This document shows positions 33,663 to 48,600 of a stretch of 64,000 bases of DNA, in pieces. A program made the translations under genes and the position numbers. Numbering within the stretch: the stretch's first letter is position 1; the number at the start of each line of letters is the position of its first letter. Source of the DNA: Carposina sasakii (taxonomy: Eukaryota; Arthropoda; Insecta; Lepidoptera; Carposinidae). The stretch covers positions 4,774,001 through 4,838,000 of the forward strand of contig CP053155.1 in NCBI GenBank assembly GCA_014607495.2. The letters are read 5' to 3'. Under the pieces are notes generated by a model. It did not search any database and was not told the DNA's origin. It worked only from the letters and a program-made list of their open reading frames with translations.

Positions 33663-36600
33663 GTAACTTTTTAACATATACTATGTAATTGTTTTCAAAA
33701 TAGAGAAAAAACTTTTAGGCACAGTGAGCCTAATTTTTAAATTGGCAACCGACTGTCAAAAAGGACTAAGATAGTAATTCTTTATGTCTCAATTTTAAAA
33801 TAGATTATGCTCTAACTTAAAGAATCGATAATACTTTTCATGCCTATGGGCTCCTCGACTACAAAGAGTTTCTTTTATTCGGAAGTAGATATTTAAGTAC
33901 ATGTTCGTTATAAATAATGTTTTATTTTAGGTATAAACGGCCAAGACGAGGATTCAAGAAGAAGTCAATATAAAAGACTCTACGCGCATGCACAGGAACC
34001 AAACACGTTCAGTGAAAGTAATAAATCTTGAATATATGATACCATACACAAACAAACATATTTTTTACCACAACTAGTAATTTATACTATGGTATTGTGT
34101 ACATTTCAGTATCTTTAGGTACATCTAGGTCTGTCATCGTCAGGCATGCAACTCGAAAGTTAAATTGTAAAAACGAGAAATTAAATTCTCAAAACGAGAA
34201 ATTAAATTCACAAACATCGGTATAACTTGAAAGAAACTCATTAAAAATACAAACAAAAATTGATACTCATTGCAAATTAGTTATTGTAATTACTGTTTTA
34301 TTACTATCTAATAATATTCGCTATTAGTATTCCATAATCATTAACAATGTAACTAAGAGTTTTTATTATCGTTCACTTTTTATTTTTAGCACTTCTAGTA
34401 GGTATACGTTACAAAGTATTCTCATAATTTCCATAATATCATGTGTAACTGATTTTAGATTGAAATATCGCAAATTACCTTAGGTACATACTAATAATAC
34501 GTACCTATTAGAATAATGTATGTAACACACACAGCTCTATGGTATATGACTCTATGTATGTAGAAAATATGTGCCCACCATACGCTACTAAGTACTTACA
34601 AACATAAGAAATATAAACTGGTGGTTGCATTTTCCTGTGCTGATGCGGGGCTTTACGTCCGCTGCAATACATCAGCTGCATCTCTTTCCGTGCTGCGTCT
34701 CTGCCATTAACAAATTACCGATTTATGTGTCCCCCTATAGAAACCTATGCGCGTTAATAAGTCTACACTCGAATAGCGTCAAAAAACATGAATATTGCAT
34801 GCAGCAGTCTTGTTTTGATCAGGAATACCATGTAAATTTAAAAAGGTACAACCTTTGCCATTCGCTTAGTAATAAATAATTCAGAAAATACAGCATGCAA
34901 CGTGTCCAAGTCGACCATTTTGTGATGTACAGTCAAATTTGGTTAAGGGGGTTTTGCGAAAGGGTATGTGGAAAAAGGATGTCGGATTAAATCGTTCCTC
35001 GTAATCCTAAAATGCCTGCACGACTATTCTGTGAAAGGATAATTAGCACGTGTTTATTCTACACTAGTGGACGCCCGCGACTCCGTCCGCGTGGACTACA
35101 GAAAAAACAAAATGTCGAAATTATCCGGGATAAAAACATTTTCCCGAGATAAAAAGTAGCCTATATGTTAAGTGGGACCTGTCACAATATATTCCTGAAA
35201 ACTGCATCGAAATCAGTTCAGCCGCACAAACGCACAGACAAACAGACAAACTTTCCAAAAATCATCGTTTTGGGTTCTATTGCGTTGACAAAGGTCTCCT
35301 ATAATATTTTTTCTCATATATCTTCCATGTACAGACAGCGATCCGTTACATTTTTATTATATGTATAGATTAGAGAATTAGGGTAAACCAATAGTTATAC
35401 TTACTTATATTTGGTAGTATTTTTTTAAAATCCAATCCACCTTCAATCCTGCTTCTCTATTCAAGTACCTACCTAAATATAGATATCTGAATCGCAGCCA
35501 AAGCGGAATCGTTGTAGAAACGCGGTGCAAAGCAACCAGTATCTTCAACGGTTTTAATTACCAAATCTTATGATATACTCAGTAAAATAATAAGATTTTA
35601 CCCCGGCCTCGAAAAGACCACCAAAGTGAGGAGCGTATGGTGGTGAAAATTTAAATTCAATGCCTTGCTGGGCCGTGAATTCCGAAATGGGGTCAGTATG
35701 AACATTTAAAAATTCGCGAATCTCACGAGCCGCCGCAACAAAGTTTGTGCCGTTGTCGCAAAAAATCTTCTTAGGCAGACCCCGACGAGCAATGAAGCGT
35801 TTAAGCGACAACAAAAAGGCATCCTTAGAGAGCTCGCTAACAGCCTCTAGGTGCAGGCATTTGTAATTAAGACAAATAAAGATGCAGAGATAGCACTTAG
35901 TTATTTTGCAACCTCTACCCTTACGATCAGTTATGAGAAACGGTCCAGCGAAATCAATACCCACATTAGTGAAGGGAAAGTCTGGATTTAAACGTTCGGA
36001 CGGTAAATTTCCCATAATGTTTTGTAATTGCTGACCTTTAAATCTAACGCATACAGAGCAGTCCTTTGCTACCTTTCGAGCTAGATTACGCCCACCCACA
36101 GGCCAGTAACGGTCTCTAATAGACGTGAGAAGCAACTATGGCCCGGCATGCAAAAGTCGCTTATGTTCCTGCTGAAAGAGCAGCTTGGTGAAATGACTTC
36201 CTGCGTGTAAAAGTATAGGGTGTTTTTTATCAAAATCGTATTGGGATGCGACGATACGACCGCCTACCCGAAGTATTCCAGTTTCATCAATAAAAGGGTT
36301 TAAAGAAGCGATATTTGATTTTGGTGCTAACTGTTTATGTAGTTTGAGAAGCGCAATCTCTTTATTAAATGAATCATTTTGAGATATTTTAATTAAAATA
36401 TTCAAGGCATTGTTCAGCTCTGAAATTTGTAAATGACCCGTAAGTATTTTTCCTGCATTATCCCGTTTAGCATTGTGGAACCATCTAAGGATTCGAGCGT
36501 ACGCACGCTGAGCGACGGATAACCTAGAAATCCTTGAAAGATTGAAAGGAGCCTCCTCCACAGAAGTAGATAGTATCTTCACCTCGGGTAATTCTAACTC

Positions 36601-39600
36601 CTCCTCAATATCGACTGCAGGCCAAAAATGTTCTGCATCAGACAGAAATGAAGGACCCTGCCACCACATAATTGAGTTGTTTAACTCGTGTGGGTCAATA
36701 CCCCGTGATACAAGGTCAGCGGGATTTTGGGAAGTTGGAACATAACGCCATGAATGCGGATCACTAAGTTCCTTTATACTACCGACTCTATTAGCCACGA
36801 AAGTTTTAATCCTTTTCGTAGTGCGCAACCAACACAAGACCACCTTTGAGTCTGTCCAATAAACATGACGGTTAATTTTATGTCTCAAGGCCCGGGTTAC
36901 AGAAGCAGCCAGCTGCGCTCCCAGCAATGCAGCACACAATTCCAAGCGAGGAATCGTAGTGGGAGCTACCGGAGCCACACGCGATTTGGAGCATAGTAAA
37001 CGAACCTTACAAGAACCATAACTATTCCAAGACTTCAAATAAATGCAAGCTCCATAAGCCCTTTGTGAAGCGTCACAAAAACAATGGAGTTGAATATCGA
37101 CTGGTTCATCGATCAAAACATGTCTAGGCAATTTCAAATTTCTAATGGAACTAAGCCCCTTAACGAAGTTGAGCCAGCAAGTTTTAATCTTAATAGGTAC
37201 TGGATCATCCCATCCTAGTTTAGACTCAGCCCAGAGTTCTTGAAGAAGCATCTTCGGCTTTATAGTACAAGATGACAATAGGCCGAGGGGATCGAAAATC
37301 TTGAAGGTCGATGACAAAATAGATCTCTTCGTTATAGCTTCAGAAGAAGGTGGCTCAACAGGGAAATACAACTCATCCAGTTCAGGCATCCATCCAATTC
37401 CTAAAATATTTGTAGCATTGCTAATCATGAGATCACCTGCAGCATGAGTGTCAGAATCTAAAATGGAACCAAGATTAGATCTGTACTTTCTAAGATGGAA
37501 CCCCCCTTTACTGAGAGATTCGGCTACAGATTTCTGGATATGGCGGAGTTCGATTTCAGACTGTGCACCTGTCAAAAGGTCGTCAACGTAAAAATCCCCT
37601 TGAATTATTTCCCTTATTTTTGAGTCATTCGTTTCCTCACCTAGTTGCCATAGACAACGAGTGCTCAAAAAACTGGCACTGGATAATCCATAAGTCACAG
37701 TCTTTAACATCAAGGTACGCAGAGGCAAGGTTTCATCATCACGCCAAAGAATTAATTGAAGACTGCGATCATCAGGATGAACTCTTATCTGCCGATACAT
37801 TTTCTCAATGTCACCGGTCATGACATACCTGTGAGTGCGGAAACGAATTAAAATATTAAACAAGGAATCCTGAATAGTAGGGCCCGTCATTTGGATGTTA
37901 TTAATGGACATTCCAGAAGTAGTACGTGCTGAACCATCAAAAACAACGCGAAGTTTGGTGGACTCGCTGCTAATCTTCAACACAGGATGATGAGGCAAAT
38001 AATATTTTACAATAGATGGCCGATCATCATCAAAGTCGGACAGATGATCAAGCTGGGCATACTCGTGGATGAACTCTAAGTAAGGGTGCTTCAATGAAGG
38101 CTGCCTTGCCAAACGTGATTCCAGGTTAAAAAATCGCTTTTTTGCCAAATAAAATGAGTTGCCTAAACAATTTCTGTCAAAGCGAAGTGGGAGTTTAACA
38201 ATAAAACGACCGTCATTGTCACGAGAAGTGTTTGCTACAAAATATTGTTCACATTGTGCTTCCTCCTCAGAGGGTGGCGACGTGCTCCCAGGTACACTTT
38301 CCAGCTCCCAAAATTTTGTCAGGTTATTATTCAATGTAATTATGTCATTTTCACGCGAAAGGTTGCATTGAATACTGCCCTTGGTACTCAAGTTATAAGG
38401 AAACATGCAGCCAGCCACTAGCCACCCCAATTCAGAGCTGCGCAAAACTAGATTGGAATCGTCCAACGAATGCTGCTCTGTACCTACCACATTCCAGAAT
38501 AGATCTGCACCAATCAGCATGTCGATATTTGATGGCTCATTGAAATTAGGGTCGGCCAATGTGAAACCTGATAAGTTTAAATGATTGATACTAAAAGACA
38601 ACTTAGGCAACTTATCTGAAATAACCGGCAGAACGAGGCAAGACACGGTAACGTTAAAGGAGCTGTTTCTCGATTTAACAAGTACGCTACAACGCTTTGT
38701 CTGAATCGTCAATGGAGTCGCGCCAATACCGACTATGTTTGTGTTGGAAGGCTGAGGAGCCAATTTAAGGAAATGCATCACGCGATCAGTGAAAAGCGAA
38801 CATTGACTTCCGCTGTCTAAAAGCGCCCGCACCGTCATAACGTTGCTAGTGTTAGGATTGAATACGTCTATTTGAGCCGTGCATAGCAACACTTCAGAGG
38901 AATACAACGCAGGCATGCTAACAGTCTCAGATGTTGCTACCGTTGCTAACTTATCACCCTTAATAAAATGCTCATGTAACAAAGAATTATGACGCTGCTT
39001 ACAGACGTTACATGCAACTCGACGTCGACAATAATGTGTCTTGTGCCCTGTTCGTAAACAGTTTTTACACAATTTTAACGAGGTCACAATAGAAATCCTA
39101 TCACCAATAGGCTTCGCCTTAAATACATCACACTCATAAATACGATGCTGACCCGAACATAGTGAGCACAATAAGGGCGATGGCGATAAGGAATTATCTT
39201 TAGACGCAACACCTACCACGACCTTGGATTGTTTACGTTGCCAAACTGCGTCGGTCTGCATTTTAGATGCTTGCTTGTTACGATTTACCGTTTCTAAAAC
39301 ATCAGCACGTCTCCTTAAAAAGCCAAAAAAATCATTAAGGGTTGGTATGTCACTCAATGAGTCACGACTCTCTTCCCACTTAAAATAAGTTTTAGAATCT
39401 AATTTTTCCGCGACAATATAAATTATTAACATGTCCCACCCATCAGTAGGTAAACCTAAAGTACTGAGGGCACGTAAGTTTTTGGTCACGTGGTCTATTA
39501 AAAAACGCAAAGCCTTATCAGTCTCCCGCACTGATTCCAGGCTAAATAAGGACTTGAGATGATTATTTATAAGTTGTCGCTTATTGTTGTAACGATCGCA

Positions 39601-42600
39601 TAGTAGTTGCCAAGCGACGGAATAATTTTTGTCGGTCACTTCTAAATTACTGATAACCCTGGCTGCCTCCCCTTCGAGATACGAATTCAGGTAATAGAAT
39701 TTGTGAATGTCCTTAATTTTTTTATTTCCATGAATAAGTGACAAGAAAACATCCCTAAATTCCAACCACTTATAATACGTCCCGTCGAAGTTGGGTATTT
39801 TAATTACCGGCAGCTTAAAACCAAGTGCTTCAAAGCTATCGCGATCATGACAACATGTACTTGATCGTCGCGACGACGTACTTTTATTCTCATCATTATC
39901 TCGAGCAGAGGTTTCGGCTAACAGCTGTTGCGCCGTAGCTATGCAGTTAAAGAAATCCTGCTCGAATACATCCCTAAGTGCTAACTCAACATCCTGCGTC
40001 GATACATTAATCACCTCAATCTGCCCTTGTACTGTATTAAATTCTACAAATAATTCCTCGAATTTAGACAATTTGTTTTTGAGTTTAATAATTTCAAAAG
40101 ATGAAATGGTATCAAATGCGGATAAGGTGTCTATATAATTTTTAAACTTAGTGAGACGGCCCTTAATTGAACTGCGCCTTGAATTTAATTCCTTGATGCC
40201 CATTTCAGACTTCGAGGCGTCCGTTTCAGACATATTTTAACTAATAAGTAATAACAGTAAGTAATTAATGCAATAAATGAATTGAATACGATACGCTCCT
40301 CGCTTGTAGTGGCGCTCAGCAACCCCGGAAGCAAATCTGTCAGCGCTGCAGCGGCTAACTGGCAGCGCACGCGCAGCAATCAGATCTTCCGAATGCAGCA
40401 CTTGAGTGCTGGAATAGATGGGTTAAACCAGTTGAGCGATAAGTGCAACGATGTACTACAACTATAGGATGCGCGTAGCTATAGGTACAGCTAGATAGGT
40501 TGTTTACGCTAAATTTACACAAAAAATAGGGAACAGTCTGGATTCAAAGGCCACTCAGACGGGTTGTTCTATAGAGTAATGCAAATTTAGCGCGATGAGT
40601 ACCAGTGTATCACAATGAAATCAATCCAATTAATCAAAAGGATGCAGTGAAGTGAAGTTAATAAGGTGCATAAGTGAAAACAAAAACTACTGTAAGTCGG
40701 GAATTTATTATTAGCTGCGGAATATACTATAAAAATGAGAAGTGAAGTAAATAGCTAGTGTTATAACCAGCAAGTACGGGGTTTCGTAAAAAGAGTCCTT
40801 GTACTATAAGTACCAGATACAGGCACTGTATACTAAACACCAATAGCAATACAGGAAGTAGATATCCGGATCAGTTATCAAGGACTAAAATGGATTGTGA
40901 TCTAGACAATAGTTGACGAAGTATCAATTTGTAGAAGTCCCGGCTCAATCGACACAGCAAAGTTATGTAAGTGCTCAAGAGTGTGCAAGTAGGCCTACGT
41001 GGGATTAAAGCAGCTAGCTAATCTATTAATTAGCTTACCATTGATTCAAAATACACACATAAGCAAGTAGCAACACGCACTAGCAGTCGAGGACCTAGTA
41101 TCAATGAATTCACAATCCAAGGGGGAAATAGAAAATAAGGAACAGAAATATGGAACGGGCTCACTTGATGAATAGGCAGGAGATAGTGGATGCGTAGGAT
41201 TCCCACGCCCTGGAAGTCTTCCTGCTTCTGTTCGTGTATCTCATACACGCCAGCATCTACAATGAGCTACGTAATCCTGCTCGTATATCGTGGTAATTTG
41301 CTTGCACTTCACGGGTAGCACACACCGCACATGAAAAGCTGCAAAGTCGCTGAAGTCTTCAGCAGCCCTCAAAAATGCTTGATGTGGCAAGTACGTGGCG
41401 TGACCTCTAATCGTCCTGCGTCGGACAAGGCTGCAAATACTCCAAATCGCTCCGAATTTTAGGGTTTGAGTCCTGTCACGGTCGCCAAAAAACTTTGTTC
41501 GTTACGGGAACAAGTGTGGAAAATAAAAAGTACTTGTTTAAATTATAGATCTTTCTATTTCCAAAAATTATCAAAATCGGACACGTAACCTAGTCGGAGA
41601 CGAACGAACGAGAGAGTTGAGTGAGTGAAGTTAAAGTTAACATTGCCTTTAACATTAGTTTAAGTTCAATTAACATTTAGACTTTAAGACAGGGCAATAA
41701 GGAACAAACAGTAAATTTGACATATACATGAGCGTTTGAACGTGTCCTAGAGCAAAAGGTGGCAAATTTAAAATATACAATTTTTGAAATAATAACATTA
41801 TATGCTTAAATCTAAAATAAGCTACGGTTGTAGCTTCTGGCGTAGACATATATTATACCTTCTAATCCTACTAATACTTTACATATTGTACAATTATGCA
41901 GTTCACGGTGTCAGAACATGAAGCATGTGTCAGAACCTCAGTCCTCGTGCCGTTGAATTTATTTTACCTACTTATAACTGTGCAATTTTAAATTAACTAT
42001 CCCTTCTTTCTGTTTACTCAAAGAGCGTTGCTTGACTTTTCAAGTACAGAAGGGTTAGACTTGAGAGTGATACAAACGATGACCCATAGAATTATTTTCA
42101 GTTTTTAGCAATATTACTTTTCCAAAAATAAATTCGCAAGTACACACATAATAGGAACTCGATATATTTTGTAATAACTTCAAATAATACATCGTATCTC
42201 TGACCTTTCTTTGTCATTTGCGCTTTTTATGCAGATTGTATACAAACTGTACATACTTTTTAAGGCTTAGGCATTTCTCAACAGATTTAACCGCAGACTA
42301 TGGTCGTAAGTTGGTCGTTTATTAAATAAATGTCACGACAAATAATCAAAAACTTGATTTCATGGTTTTACTCGATACACGTTATTTTACTAAGTAGGTA
42401 CTAAACGTAAGGTACCTCATAGCATACCTAGGTACTTCGGCTTACATAAGCGAAGTGCAATGTGTACTATTTAGGTGCAATGTGCACTATTTATGTGCAA
42501 TGTGCACTATTTAGGTGCAAATGCACCTGCACTTAACAGTGTGACAGTTTTTACGTAGATTTTAGGTACTTTACATTACGCTCTTTGGGCACTACAGCTC

Positions 42601-45600
42601 CGGGGAAAAGAATATTCTTATCTAAATCCTCCCCCATCTTTTCCTCCTCTTTTACTCCTAGCGTCGCTATGTTAAACTTGTCTATAAGGATATCCTTCGT
42701 GATCCTGCCTTTCTGTATGTATGTACCTAACTAAATCTATTCGTTGAACACTCAATTTAGCTCTCCTCTAGAATGCTTAGCCTTCTACTCAACATTATTG
42801 CGTCGTCTGACCCTAATCGTCTTCTTAGCATTAACTCACTAACTAACTATTTGTTTTGTACGCACATGGTTAAATATTGCAGTTTAGTTAAATATTAACC
42901 GCAATATTGTAATGTTAAACATTTACTCAATGAAATTGTGAACCTTGAACCAATTATTGTGTCGTGACGTGACATGACACGGCACTTATGGAAGTAGATA
43001 AAATGATAACCCTAATTAGATATTAGTTTCATAATTATGTAATTTAATTTCAATCAATCTATTTTCATCTTACAAATATATAATGATATATTTGAAAGAT
43101 GAAAATAATCTGAAAAATAACCAAATTTCAGATTAATGCAATTTAAAAATTAGTATGTTTGTTGCAAGTGTGTAATGTGTCTATAATATATAGGGGGTAG
43201 ATACGTAGGCCACCTATTGAGAATTGATTAACCTAATCCGCAGATTTATTATTTTATTTTAATACATAAATTTCTAGATAACTTATACTTACTTTAATTA
43301 GTAGGTACATGAATGCACGAAACTTAATAAAAATTCGTCATAGCATAGAGGAATAAATCCTCCATGGTCATAGTAAAACGAGCTACGAGAAACGGAGTAC
43401 GTTTCCATACATAATGACACTTTACACCTCGAAATAAAACTATGACTCTATACAGGGTGTTTTTTAGTTACCACCCTTACGAAGGGTACGTACTCTATAC
43501 ATCAAATAAAGTAAGTTTATGCCAAAAAATGCTGGGAAACGATGTAAATTTTTTTGTTTTTTTTTTAAATTATTTGATCGGGTGAAATTTATAGTGTCCA
43601 GTGTTTATGCTAGTTTTTTCACAGACAGATATTAATTATTTTTCGTGAAAAAATCTTGCTACGCGCGTCTTTGTGCATTTATGCAGAAAAAGGCAGTCTA
43701 TTTACTCAAGTTTGGACCCTAATATCTTGGGAGCCAGACGCTTCCATGGAGAAAAATGATCGTGATGATGAGGAGATTCCGTAGATTTCGGGACCAAAAA
43801 ACATCCTGTATATCTAGGTACGAGTTTATTAACCAACAAAAGAAATATTTTCAACGCGATTCTACCAACACAACCTGCGCTATCTCGACTCATCTTGTCA
43901 TGTTTATTCTTTTGAGCAAAATAGTAGCACTTTCGCCCAAATTATGGTTATTATCTAGCACGTGAGATTACACAACACCATGTAATGCTAAATTTAATGC
44001 CATAACGAAAGTTGTCTTTTTAGGCCATCTGTACAGACGTAACAGTTTGATAACAGACCAGCGAAACGTGCGAGTGTGATAGCATTTCTCTTCAACTAGG
44101 GATACGCCGCGGCTTTGCACGAGTGTAATGCCCTTTCAAGTGGACAGAGTCGTTTGCCGCCGCCATAAAAAAGTGGCAATAACATTTTTTTTTAAATTTT
44201 TCTCTCTGTAAGAACTGTTATCGTACTTCAAGGAATATTCTAAAAATAAGAATTAGCAAAATCGGTTCAGCCGTTCTCGAGATCTGCGCCTAGCAACACA
44301 TGCAGCTATTCATTTTTATATTATCGAAGATGCCGTTGAAAGTTTATTTCAGAAATTTGGCGACAAAAAATAGTATGGTTTCAAAGCTGCAAAAAACTAG
44401 CTAGGATACTTGACTTTCTTAAGTACCTACTGCTTTTTTACTAAATGTGAAAACTCCTTCACAGTCCCTTTAAGACATCGCTGTCCTAGGAGTTTATCTT
44501 TGTAATTAATAGAGGTAATTACTTACTTATAGCAAATTTATTTTATTTGCCATACTTTGAACATTATGAATATATCTAAAGTTAAGCTGAATTACCATGT
44601 TATCGAATAATTACCTGCTAAATGTGCTAAATACTAACCTACTATTTAAATAAGTAGGCAGTAGAGCACGAATCACACAAACCGCTTGCTCTAAGGATTT
44701 GTATGCTAATTGAAAGCATACCTAATTTTATATTTTAATAACATAATTTTTCTAAGAGTTCCTTGAGACTTGAAATTATTGGAGTAAACAAATCTTTTAG
44801 AAGAAAGAACGGGAAATGACAGGCCAAATGCTAAACATTATTAAATTAACTTACCTAAATTATTTTGCTCATTTTTCCAATCATTATCTATATCTTGAGG
44901 TTTGTTGACACCACCCACGCCAAAATAGTTAATAATACATAAGAAGGTAGGTGCTATTCCACTCGTATAAGGCTGAGGAGCTCAGGGGCGTTCTCTCGGG
45001 CGGTCTAGCAACTTGGCACTAACCTTTTACATCTGGCCAAATTATACTAAACATGTCTGTAGGTTCCCCTTCAAAATAGTTCTGGCTACCGCATTTCGGG
45101 AACAAAGCAATATTCCTATTGGCGCTCTATGTATATGGAATACCAGAAAGGTAATTCTGCGTGTTCATCATCTTTTTCCTTTGCCTTCAGAATGTACCAG
45201 CTGTAACGATGACGAGCTTGGAGTCACGCGGTGGACGATGCCTCTTCTCAAGACTGGCGAAAAGAGATATTACTTAGGAATCTTTTTTAAGGTAAGTGGC
45301 CGCGTGGTGCCGGCAGAGTAGAGTCTCTCAGGCGAAAAGCTAGCAACTTTTTGTTTACATCGGTCCCCGTCATGCTAAACATGGCTATGGGATGATCACG
45401 CAGGTCTGGCTACCCCATTTCGAGAACACAGCCATGTGTTGTATGTAGATAAGTATGTAAATTGGATAAAACAATGAGCAATCCCATTGATTCAGTCAAT
45501 CATATACAACAACAAAATAACATTCGAATCAAAACACATTTTCATCGCTCATTATCTTCAGATCAATCTAATCTCAGTTCTCCGTTGATAGCTGCTGCAT

Positions 45601-48600
45601 TCAGGTTTTATCACTTCCTCCATTAAGTTTCCAAATCAAAATATCTGACAAGGCCATCGCCAACCATACAAACCAATAAGAATGCGTCACACATTATATA
45701 ATGTGCGCATACCCATCTCCCAACGTTACAACGGCCGCGTGGCCCGATCAATAACAAGCTTTCTCTTTCTCTCGAACCACGCCTCATATATTCTTTATTG
45801 TCGATTGTATTGTAAATTGTATCGCTTTCTCTTTTATCCTCCAGGTGTACAAATAATTAAAATGAAATTACAGTTCTAATAAAACAAATTAGGTGATCGG
45901 TAAATAAGATATTATTGCCTGTTGATTGCTACATTTGTCTTGTTTGATTTGAAAATCTCTCCTCTGCATAATTTGGTCCGCTCATTAGATTTCTATTTAA
46001 TTGAGTGCTAATGATAATATATGTAATAGAATAAAAGAAAACTAAGATGTCTCTTTTGAAGACTCTACCACGCAGAAATTCATCTCTAAGTAGGTATAGT
46101 AGAGCAAAACCTTCTGAAAAACCCTAATGAATATTTATAGAGAAGCCAGCCAAAAGCCTTATCTTCAAATAAAATTCACTAAACTAAGGGTCATGTTAAA
46201 AAGTCATGAATTTTCACCCCGAAAACTCGTCAGTTTCCGCAGAATTAGCTTCGGGGTCAATGGACCGGAAGTAACGCGGCGGCCATTGCAAAATGTACCG
46301 GAAATCACACTGACCACAGCTGCGGCGACAACTTTGCGAGCTAGACTTTGCAAGAGCTACGTGAAACAGTGTCATCTCATGCATGAGTCATGATTGTCAT
46401 GAAGCATGACTGTTTAATGCTAATATTGCGTAGAGTTTTGTAACTAATTACTTGCACCCTTGCACCTGACAACCTTCCTTTCTTCGCTTTATGACAAGTA
46501 TTTTTTATTTATTTATTTTAAGTTATGAATAATTTTATTTATATTATTAATTTTGTATTGTTGCTATAAGTTAATTTAATATGTTTATGGTTTTCACGTT
46601 ATCGCATTGGCTTGATAAGCTGTAATGATAATGTTTTATATGGGTGAATAAATAAATAAATAAATAAATTTTCGTCAGATACCTCAAAAAGTTACAGCAT
46701 ATTCTTCAGTTCCAATGACAAAAGCAGCCTATTGTTGTACTAGTCGTGATTGACTAGCCAGTAACCTACTTTAGACGAATTTTAGACGTAAAAACTATCT
46801 TAGCTATGTGCTCTATCTACTGCAAAGAACTTTAGAACAGATTTTTAAATAAGAACCTCGACTTTTTCTCATTTGTGACTATTGTAAGGTTAGGTTTGTA
46901 TTAATTTTGCTTCTTCTATTAAGGAAATTATTATATCGTTACAACTCATGTAAATGTTTGTAACTCATGATGATTATAGCTTTTTAGTTCAATCGAGGTT
47001 TAAAATAAAATTACTCTACAATAGCATAATTATTAGAAACCTCGGCCATAATAAGCCTAATAATTAGTGATTAAACGAACTTACCTTGGTATGTGAAGTT
47101 CGAAGATATAGATATACACAGGTCAATGTCGCTTTGGCTCACTTAGTTCTGAGATATAGATAATAAAAATAAAGTAAAAAATAATATAGGCCGATCTTAC
47201 ATGCCGACACCGTTGTTTATAGGTAAGTCCTTCATTTAATTACTATTTTTATGCAGATAACTTACTTTACCTTATTTTAGGTCAGAACAAATTCAAATAC
47301 ACCATGACCTCACAACCTGCGTTTTTTTTTTTTTGTTAAACTTTGTTATACCGAGTTACTGAAACTTTGTTATACTAACAAAACAATCAGGTACACATTT
47401 AAATTGTATTACAGTTAAGGCCAAGGTCGAGGGTCAAGTTTAACTTGGATTCGTGCTGGTGACATTATCAAGTAATCGATTTGATAAGTCATGACGTGAA
47501 TGTAAATACTCGAGTGTGACCTGAGCAGTGTGACATATTCCAATGTGTCTGCTCGAGTAGATTCAATTGGTTATCTTATTCATCGATATAGATCATTAAA
47601 ATTGGAGTGTCTGTTTATAATATTAAAATTACCGCTTTTTACCACATAAATGCACCCTTATACACAGTACACAGATCATCATCATTTACAGCCTTGAGAA
47701 GTCCACTGTTGGACATAGGCCTCCCCCAAACATAGGGGTGTATGGGGTCCCATATAAGTTCAAATGGGACCCAAGCCATCCTCACCTGCTCGCGGTGCAC
47801 CCTGCAGAACAACGAACGAGTCTCTGGCGGGTCACGGTCCAAACTACATAGGTACCAATACGTAATTTTTTTCAATGATTGTCTCTATCTGTCTGTTTGC
47901 GCTAATCTCTGAAAAGGCTGAACCGATTTTGATGGGACTTTCACTGATAGATGGCTAGCGTAATCGTGAATAGGTTTACTAAACGTGGCTGTGTGAACTC
48001 TTTTATGAGCCCACCGTTCTGGCTGCCCCATTTCGAGAAGACAGCCATGTCTATATTATCTATGTCAGTGTTTGCACCTACCGGGATTCTAACCCAGGAG
48101 CTTTGGCGCAGCAGTCAGGGTTACCTACTATCAACTAGGCCAATCGGTCGCCAAACTACACACGCATCTAGCTAGTATTGTGTATGGAATAAGTGGTAAT
48201 GAGCAGTTTATGTTCACAGTTCGCAGCTTATTTACTCTGCTTTGTAAGACCTCGGGTTATGTACCTAGAACAAAACAGACAGATAGACGGACAGTTTCAA
48301 ATTATGTGGATAGGTTTGTTGTGGGCTATTTTTATAGGTTTTCACTTAACATACCTCTTTTGTTACACTCTTTATAGATGGATAGAGAAAGGTTGATATA
48401 TAGTGTCGCAAGTAGGTAGGTACCCAAAGCTGCTTTTTATGAAATGCCGAAGATTTCAACCTCGGTCTGTTGACACAAAAAGGCAAAACCACAGGCAATT
48501 TCTAGAAAACCTTTCCAAAGGAATGCTGCGGGGAAATGAGACGTTACATCACATTAATAGTTATTGCGTATGAAACGTGTCGAGGAATAAATATGGCGGC

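Larger units (their letters stand above)
35597..41918 (-). mobile_element. BEL/Pao LTR retrotransposon, 3'-truncated, in lectin intron 2
   Basis: On the minus strand, antisense to the lectin gene, lie a 5' LTR (41496-41918), a tRNA-Arg-type primer site (41470-41487), a leader, and a single gag-pol frame from 40233. The frame meets one stop at 36136-36138 and then loses homology within the integrase core at about 35597. No second LTR is seen beyond that point, so the 3' end has been deleted. About 6.3 kb remain. Confidence 0.9.

Noticed and set aside
42455..42535. CRISPR-like array
   Set aside because: The units are adjacent with no spacers, and the genome is animal.
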